A stretch of DNA of 64,000 nt. It comes from Paraphaeosphaeria minitans (lineage: Eukaryota; Ascomycota; Dothideomycetes; Pleosporales; Didymosphaeriaceae). Every line of letters starts with the position of its first letter. Positions within the stretch are counted from its first letter, which is position 1. The stretch covers positions 1,240,001 through 1,304,000 of the forward strand of contig WJXW01000009.1 of assembly GCA_015832175.1 (NCBI GenBank), written 5' to 3'. The notes below the pieces were generated by a model. That model made no database searches. It was given only the letters and a program-made list of their open reading frames with translations, and was not told the DNA's origin. Made by a program: the position numbers and the translations under genes. Below, in pieces: positions 56,302 through 64,000 of the stretch.

Positions 56302-56995
56302 ATGCCCGATTCCCTGGTCCTAAGCTCCTCTCACCACCCTTCCACCAACACCTCCACCTCCACCTCCACTACAGACCCCACCACTCTATCCAACGTCAAC
56401 CGCGACGCCGCCATCGCGCTCGGCACTTCCCTCTTCCTCGGACCTCCTCATCCTCGTCCTCCTCCCCGCCATCTCCTGGCTCGCAATCTCCCGTATCCGC
56501 GCGCACAGAGCCGCCCTCCGCGACGCAGAAGCGCACCGCCTCTCCGCAGCCGTGGCACGCAACCACGGTGCTTCGCGGAGCACTACCGTGGGGAACCGGC
56601 CCGCCAACGGGATCATAGGGTACCGCGTCTTCAAAGTTGAGAGGGACGTCTCGAGGGAGGAGTGGGTGGGCAAGGGCGGGGTCGTAGCTACACTACCAAG
56701 GTATGAGGAGAGGGGTAGTGTGGGTGTGCTGAGTGAGAGGGAGAGGGAGAGGGAGAGGCAACGGAGGTGGGGGAGTGTGGCTGCGCATGGGACGACGACG
56801 AGGGTGGAAGGGAAGCTACCGCCGCTGCCACCCAGTCCGATGCCGGAGCGCCTGCCGTGCCCTGCTCCCGTGAGAGCTCCCGATTCTGGTGGCTTTCGTA
56901 ATGGCATCTGGAATGCTGGAAAGGGGCGATCGGGAGCGAGACAGGAGAGTATTGATGGAGGTCCTCCGTCTCGAGATGAAAAAGTCGAGAAGTGA
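56302..56995 (+). pseudogene. Single-pass membrane protein ORF with an apparent 1-base frameshift
   Basis: Frame A (ATG 56302, MPDSLVLSSSHHP...) runs through a Ser/Thr-rich stretch to NVNRDAAIALGTSLFL. Just after about 56441 the sensible reading moves to another frame, LLILVLLPAISWLAISRIRA, then AVARNHGASRSTTVGN and IIGYRVFKVERDVSREEW, ending at 56995. One extra base in GGACC at ~56440-56443 accounts for it, and no splice sites lie nearby. Read together it would be a ~230-residue protein with a luminal Ser/Thr-rich N-terminus, one membrane helix and a charged cytosolic tail. It could be a recent pseudogene, a sequencing error or a chance frame. No family recognised. An in-frame ATG at 56239 extends frame A. 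Confidence 0.5.
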
Positions 56996-57406
56996 CCGGT
57001 GGGGGTGCGCTGTGCTATAGGGGTCAAGGGTGAGAAGATCAACTGGGCAATAAACCATCTCATGTTACGAGATGTAATGATAATAACACGGTTGGTGAAA
57101 GGTATGTGTCGAGCATTTTGTCACGAAGCTTCGGCAGTATATGACTCTTGGGATGCTTGATTTGTTTTGTAACAAAACCGGGTGATTGATTTCCAATCCG
57201 TGCTCCCAAGGCTAGCTAGATATGCCATGTATTCTGGGACCCGGGAAGACCGGTCCCGTACATGCTCATTGATCTGCATGAGAGCTTAGGGTTGTTCATT
57301 GCTCAGATGGCCGTAGATTCGTTGTCATCCAAGACCTGTCTATCCAAGCGCGCACACATGCTTGAAGCAGAGTAAGGTATTGCCGCTACAGCAGGGCGGA
57401 GAGGGA
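56996..57406. other. Convergent 3' intergenic region upstream of the MAPK stop
   Basis: About 410 bp. It includes the MAPK 3' UTR. Nothing else. Confidence 0.35.
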
Positions 57407-58676
<1,270 letters not shown>

Positions 58677-59439
58677 TGCGGGCGATGTGCGGGTGGTTTG
58701 CGCGGGCGCGCGAGGCGGATCTCGGGATGAGCTGCTGCTCGCTTTGATGAGACGCCGAACGGTGAACCGCGCAGTCGTCGATGGAAGGCTATCGCTGTTG
58801 TGACAGCCTGTATCTAGGAGAAAAGCTGTCAGCAAAACGGAACATTGTTTGTTGGAAGGCGCGACGGCATGCTGTTCTTGATCAGGAAGGCGTCACGGGC
58901 GAATGGTTTGCGCCTTGGGCCGCGGTTGAAGGGAGCTCGTTCAAGGCGCAGTAAGCGCCAACCTCGCTTCCCTATTGGGCGTGGAGTAGGTGGTGGGCGA
59001 ATTGAAGACTCGCATGGCGGCGCACGCGCAAGGCGCATGAGGGCTCGCAGAGCTCAGTGTGCCAGCCGGCAAGAGCAACGGCGCGAGCAACGGAGCTTGC
59101 AACAGGAAACAAGAAAAGTACTCACCAATTCCAAGATGGCGCAGCCGCTGCGGGTCTGGCCTGGCGTCTGTTGCGTAGTAGACGGTCGCTCCTTGTGCGT
59201 TGCGGCGTGTGCAAGTTGAATGCTGCTCCTGTTCGAATACGGTCGGGTTGCGAGACGTGTACCTACAGCGGGCGAAACGGAGCGCAAATGTGGCGGCGGG
59301 GGCGGCGGGGTGTGGACAAACAGCGAGATGGCCGCGTAGAAGAAAGAGGGGTGAGTGTGCGAGTGTGCGAGTATCCAGGTAGCGGGGCGCCTGGAGGAAT
59401 ACGATGCACGGCGGGGCCTGGCAGGGCTACGCGATGCGA

Positions 59440-59540
59440 GCGGGAGCTGGAGCGGGAGCTGGAGCGGGAGGTGCTGGAGATAGTGCCGGTGCTGGAGCTG
59501 GAGCTGGAGCTGGAGCTGGAGCTGGAGCTGGTGCTGGTTG
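59440..59540. repeat. (GAGCTG)n hexanucleotide repeat
   Basis: Irregular GGAGCGGGAGCTG units leading into about seven perfect GAGCTG units at 59491-59530. It codes Gly-Ala or Glu-Leu runs depending on frame, so frames over it are not evidence for genes. Confidence 0.85.
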
Positions 59541-59912
59541 CCAAGTCAGCCTTGTTCACTCACTCTCGACGTGGGCAAGGCAGGAAGGGCAGCAGGAAGG
59601 CGGGAAGGGCAGCAGGAAGGCAGGAACGGCAGCAGGAACGGCAGGAGCGAGTGATTCGGGTGCAGTCTACCTACTTGTTCTGCTCTGTTCTACCGTGTCT
59701 GGGGCTGGCCAGGACGAGGGTTCAGCTGTACCTGCCTATCGCGTGGGGCGGGTGCTGCCTACTAGCAGTGATGGCGGGGCTCTGTCTGCAGCTGTGTCCT
59801 GAGCGCACGCAGTCGGTGAGTCGGTGCAGTCAATTGGAGTAGAGTCTACCCAGAGCCTAGTAGAGTCTGCCTAGGGATGGGACGCAGTCGGTTGGAGTGG
59901 AGATGGCTGCGA

Positions 59913-59952
59913 GGGCGTGATGGGCGTGATGGGCGTGATGGGTGTGATGGGA
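59913..59952. repeat. (GGGCGTGAT)n nonamer, about 4 copies
   Basis: Perfect to near-perfect 9-bp tandem repeat, the last unit with one change (GGGTGTGAT). Confidence 0.8.
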
Positions 59953-60202
59953 CCGCTCACCGCATTATAACAACTTGCCATCGCAAAAGGTGCAGCACTG
60001 GACCATCCCTAGCTCACTCCAACGCCCGCACGAGCTAAATAACCGCTGGGGACTGAGCTCGCGCTTAAAACATATCCATCGTGAATCACTTCTGCACTTC
60101 CACCTCACACGGCCCGACTGCACCGCCCCGTCTCTTTGCTCTTTGAGCCTTCGCCACCGTCCACCATCCACCACCCACCACCCACCATCCCCCAGCGTTG
60201 GG

Positions 60203-60280
60203 CATGCCTGCCTGCCTGCCTGCCTACCCACCTACCTACCCACCCACCTACCTTCCTACCTAACCTACCTACCCACCTTC
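60203..60280. repeat. CCTGCCTACC-type tetranucleotide tract
   Basis: Pyrimidine-rich stretch of CCTG, CCTA and CCCA units, an interrupted (CCTN)n microsatellite. Confidence 0.75.
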
Positions 60281-61387
60281 CCACCATGCGACTGCTTATT
60301 GCTTGTGCCGCTCCGTCCGCGTTGGGCCTTCTCCCTTCCGCATTCCAAATCACAACTACGCTGGAATAGTCCCTGATCTGTTCCACCTCGCCTGACGCCG
60401 ACCATGGTCACATCATGATCCCAGCCGGTATCAGGTTGTATGTCCAGGCCAAGCTTCGTAGGGCACTATCTGAAACTTCTGTCGCGTTTCCGCGAACCAT
60501 GCTGCAGGGGTTGAGTTGCATCTCTGCGGCGCCTATACCTAGCGTGTCCACGTCTCAGACACCCTATCCATGCGGTTGTCTACACTCCCGAGACCATTGG
60601 ACAGCACACCTCCAACTCATTTTCCTACCCACCACCGGCGCCTCGTCGTCGCGGTCTGAATGGTTCATTGTCTATAGAGTGCTTCATCCTGTTGATGTAC
60701 TTATACATGACATCCCGCTCTCTGTTCTCCAGAGTCCGGCTTTGATCTCGCTCGAGCCAACCTTCTCCATTTGTTTCAGACTGCCAGCCGAACACCATCC
60801 TTGCCGCTTTCGGACCGCCATGATTAATGAGTACACTGGCTGACTCTTGTCTTCGCACCTGAAGCAGTCACTCCTGCCGCCTTTACCCATACTATCGAAT
60901 CCTGCATCGGATATCGTCTCCCTGATACTGACTACAGCCTGGATCACCGGCAGCTTACAAACGCTAGACTACTGTTAACTTGACGGAGAACTCGACACTA
61001 CCACCAGCATTAGTCATCAACAAATAAGTAGAAACGCCTGCGTGACGCTCACAATCGCTCTCCTATGGCCGCGGGTGCCTGTAGTCTCAAGCTTCGAGCC
61101 TAACCCTAGGGCTGCTTCTGAATGACGGACAAGTGTCACGAGGTGCAAAGTCCGCGGAGCTGGGCGTCTACCTGCTATCTGCTAAGCCATCGACTTCCAG
61201 GGATACCACCTCGAGCACGTGGCTTGAGCGAGCAGCCACACATGCAGGGTCCCGGACCCTAACGACTGGAGGTCGCATCCCCACGTGCTCGTCCGTAAGT
61301 TTGCATAGACTATGCCCCAGTCCACATTTCGAGTGCTGGGAGCACCAAGGAAGAAAAAAAAACATTCGGAAACCACGAGCATGAGTG

Positions 61388-61423
61388 CTGCAGTCCGTTG
61401 CTCTACCACTGAGCTATCACCGC
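61388..61423 (-). pseudogene. Truncated tRNA-Cys (GCA), 5' half only
   Basis: On the minus strand, GCGGTGA (acceptor), TAGCTCAGTGGTAGAGC (D arm with A box) and AACGGACTGCAG (anticodon stem and loop with GCA) form a perfect 5' half of a tRNA-Cys. The similarity stops one base 3' of the anticodon, the usual intron site. Only 25 bases later there is a run of nine or more T (Pol III stop). No T arm, B box (GGTTCGA) or 3' acceptor strand follows. It cannot give a normal tRNA from this locus. Confidence 0.75.
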
Positions 61424-62168
61424 AGAAATCGTCTTTTCCTGGTCACAATTACCGACGGAATCTTTTTTCATTCAACGTAGAAATGTTAAGTCGTCGTCAA
61501 TATGCTCTTGAACAAGCATATTAAACGCATACATGCTCTTTTACGTGCACTTGGAACGGAAATGCACACGCTGACTAGGTATCAACAGTCCATGTGAGTA
61601 CTGTGTGGTCCTTCCTTCGTTCGTTGCGGGGCAGCGAACGCCATATTGCACCATCGCACGACGCAAACATGTGATTCGAACAGTGTTGTCAGCTGCCTGC
61701 AACAGTGTGGAAATATTGGCCACTTGTGGTCTCGAATCAGAATTCATGCCACAGAAAAGGATCTGAGCCTGGTAGGGCTGTTTGGATTCTGCGTCAGCGT
61801 GAGAGCTCAGACATGTACCAACTTCAAGTCTTAACCGTTGACGAGTCACCGAAGGACTATAGTCTCTCACGGGAAGGTGAACACCGGCGATACAGTATCA
61901 GGTCCTAGTTATGACCTCGTATACCCAAGTTCCTCCAGGACTGACTGCTCGATATTCAACTAGCCAAGACTGGCTCATATCCGCAGTACATCAAAACACT
62001 TCTCGCATAGAAACGCAAAACACACCCTACAACACGCGAATGCAAAAGGAACCAACATTGCCATCAAAACTGCAAACGCTATCAAAACAGTCCAAGCCGG
62101 TATGCTCATCGGCCAATGCAATTGCCATCCTCATGCGCCATGTATGCAGTCGTGTCCCCATCGCAGTA

Positions 62169-62192
62169 ACCAAACCAAACCAAACCAAACCA
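62169..62192. repeat. (AAACC)n, about 4-5 copies
   Basis: Short pentanucleotide repeat followed by a run of A. Noted because of its similarity in period to the AAAAG array elsewhere. Confidence 0.7.
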
Positions 62193-62882
62193 GACCAAAA
62201 AAAAAGAAATCCAGCCCACCCCTTCTCTATCGTCACCGGAGGTTTCGCGCACCTTCCTCCCCAGCTCCTTGCCCGATCAACGTCCGGTCGTGAAACCGCA
62301 GCCGCCAGGCTATTCACATCGGCCCTTTGGGCGGGTATTGTTGTCCGCCCCTCTCGACCTGGGGCCCACAAGTGCACCTACACGCGACCTCTCAGCAAAG
62401 GTCCGCTGTATGCAGGCTAAGCAGATATACCAGTTTTCTTGCGGGACATTGTCCATGACGCCGGCGATGTGGTTGCCGCAGCCCCACCAGGTGGTTTTGT
62501 CTGCGGCGGGGTGTCAGATGGCATGTCCGATGGTGGTGAGAAGGGATAGGGGACGTACGGCAGGATTCGCAGGTCGATTTACGGCACATGATGACTGTGT
62601 TGAAGAGCGAGTACTCACGACGGCGGCGATGTCTCGGGGTCGGCGGGTTTAGTATTCAATCCGATCCTAGAGGGAGGCTTGTTCGTCTCGAAGCAGCCTC
62701 GGTGCGTACGATTCCACGACAGCACAAAGTCAGAGGATGGACAGGTTGGTTCAGCTGGACGCGGGAGGTTTAATATTGCAGCCCACGCCGCCCCATCCCC
62801 ATATATAATACTGGCCCCCCACCTCCATAGCGTTTCGTCCGCAATTTGGCAGCGCAGGATTGTTCGACGGTGCGGGTGCGAT

Positions 62883-62917
62883 GCGGTGCGGTGCGGTGCG
62901 GTGCGGTGCGGTGCGGT
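62883..62917. repeat. (GCGGT)n, 7 copies
   Basis: Perfect GCGGT pentamer array. It is open in several frames on both strands (RCGAV and RTAPH patterns), which explains the overlapping short ORFs there. Confidence 0.9.
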
Positions 62918-64000
62918 CGACGAGGTCGCCGACGTCCACCTCGCCGACACCAGGACACGAGCCCCCAACGCACCGCCGCGCCCTACTGGCCCGCCGCCCC
63001 AAACCATGCGAACCACGCGGTCACTCCCGCGCATTCTTAGCGCGGCTTCGAACCCAGGCCTGCGCTGTTCGGGCATTGCTGAGGCGCGCGTGTCGTCGGC
63101 GAGGCGCAAGTGTAGGAATGGGCTAGATACCTATGGTAGGTAGGTACCTACATAGTATGTACTGTGTACGTAGGCAAGGCTAGGAAGTAAGCAGGCGAGG
63201 GGCGCCCGAAGTGGAAGTGTTCGCGACGTACGGCACCTACCTAGGCTACGCTCCACATACCTAGGTAGTTTTGCACTGCGAAGCATGTCCACAGCTCCAC
63301 CGAGGCTGCAGGTCAAACAGTCCTACGTGCCTGTGCCATGGTGTGAGTCCGCCGGTCTGACATCGGACGTAAGCCTGCATGCGTGTTAGATGACATGCTG
63401 TCCTCGGCGACCCTCTCTCGCCCCTCTGACAGCAACCAGCAATTCCCTCCTATCGGCATCCGCACGCCACCCTCCAGAAGCACGAACCCATGTCTCGCGG
63501 AGCCGCCGGGGAAGGATTTGACGGGCTTCCATGCCGTCTCGAAGCCTGCGGATTGCTAACGTACGTGTCTATCCATCTAGTGCATCTGCTTCCCCCACAT
63601 GCTGCGCACATGGTCGCCGAGCTTGTAGGTACGCTAGCCTCCTCGCCCAGCACGGGTTCTCCCCCAAGGAGGAAGATTTGAACCACTCAGGCGGTGTCTG
63701 CCGCGTTGGTTTTGGAGGCATCCGTGCGAACGGCGAGGGACGGGTACCTGCTCGGACGACTATGATGGAGGTGGCGGAAGAAGGCTCAGATAGCCGCGTT
63801 TCGCGTTTGTGGGACACGATTCATCCCAAATTCGGACGCTACCTATGCGAATTGTGTTGATAAAAAAAAGAGTGTTTGGAAAGATCCAAGGTCATCCTGT
63901 CCAGACCAACACAGGAAGCATGTAGACAGATACGCCCTGGTTGCGTGGTCAATTCCGACTCGTGAACTATACCTAACAGCACTATGTACTACCATTCGCA

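Larger units (their letters stand above)
58677..64000. other. Gene-poor region rich in simple repeats
   Basis: 5.3 kb upstream of the MAP kinase without a gene I can support. Open frames up to 261 codons (59057-59842 plus strand) run through hexamer and nonamer repeats and have matching long frames on the other strand, as repeats with a 3n period do. Near 63.1-63.3 kb there are several TAGGTAGG/CCTAGGTA palindromic patches. The MAP kinase promoter must lie at the left end. One partial tRNA-Cys is listed separately. Confidence 0.5.

Noticed and set aside
59057..59842. 261-codon plus-strand ORF
   Set aside because: Runs through GAGCTG repeats, has a competing minus-strand frame, no domain and no splice continuation.

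Overview
The window comes from the nuclear genome of a filamentous ascomycete (Pezizomycotina). The support is short GT-AG introns (about 45-155 bp) with CTRAC-like branch points, ascomycete versions of ATG9, COG6, TAF12, VAC14, COQ1, ISC1, VPS62, ERV1 and a Pmk1-type MAP kinase, an intron-bearing tRNA-Asn, and a large AT-rich island with the stop-codon-saturated, TA-rich look of repeat-induced point mutation (RIP). A Dothideomycete (Pleosporales-like) is my guess from general style; no marker here proves it.

Layout. 1-10 kb is gene-dense: a 5'-truncated UBR7/Mlo2-type ubiquitin ligase, ATG9, COG6, a BolA/Fra2 protein, a NIF3 protein and tRNA-Asn(GTT). 10.0-11.2 kb has no gene I can support. 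11.24-27.97 kb is one nested transposon complex. 28-29.3 kb is again without a clear gene. 29.3-38.7 kb holds TAF12, a DENND6-type DENN protein, VAC14 and a VMA12-type V-ATPase assembly factor. 38.8-43.7 kb holds COQ1, a WDR5/Swd3 WD40 protein and ISC1. 43.7-45.2 kb is intergenic with a long AAAAG microsatellite. 45.2-58.7 kb holds two unrecognised fungal proteins, VPS62, a small membrane protein, a PQ-loop protein, ERV1, a frameshifted one-pass membrane ORF and the MAP kinase. 58.7-64 kb is a gene-poor stretch of simple repeats with a truncated tRNA-Cys.

The main discovery is the structure of the island. A ~396 bp TIR element (11236-27965 once its insert is removed) contains a ~2.9 kb PIF/Harbinger DNA transposon with a TTA target duplication. 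That element carries decayed copies of both expected genes, a Myb/SANT-like protein and a DDE transposase, on opposite strands. Two chromodomain Ty3/Gypsy retrotransposons inserted into it in head-to-head orientation, each with intact 5-bp target duplications (GTAGG and CTACT). The two copies share U5 and internal sequence but have unrelated U3 regions. Everything inside is heavily mutated in a RIP-like way.

Functionally the genes are mostly unrelated housekeeping genes. There is a loose concentration of endomembrane and vacuole functions (ATG9-COG6 head to head; DENND6-like, VAC14 and VMA12 consecutive; VPS62 further on). Several head-to-head pairs (ATG9/COG6, BolA/NIF3, VMA12/COQ1, SWD3/ISC1) are separated by only 130-340 bp and probably share promoter regions.
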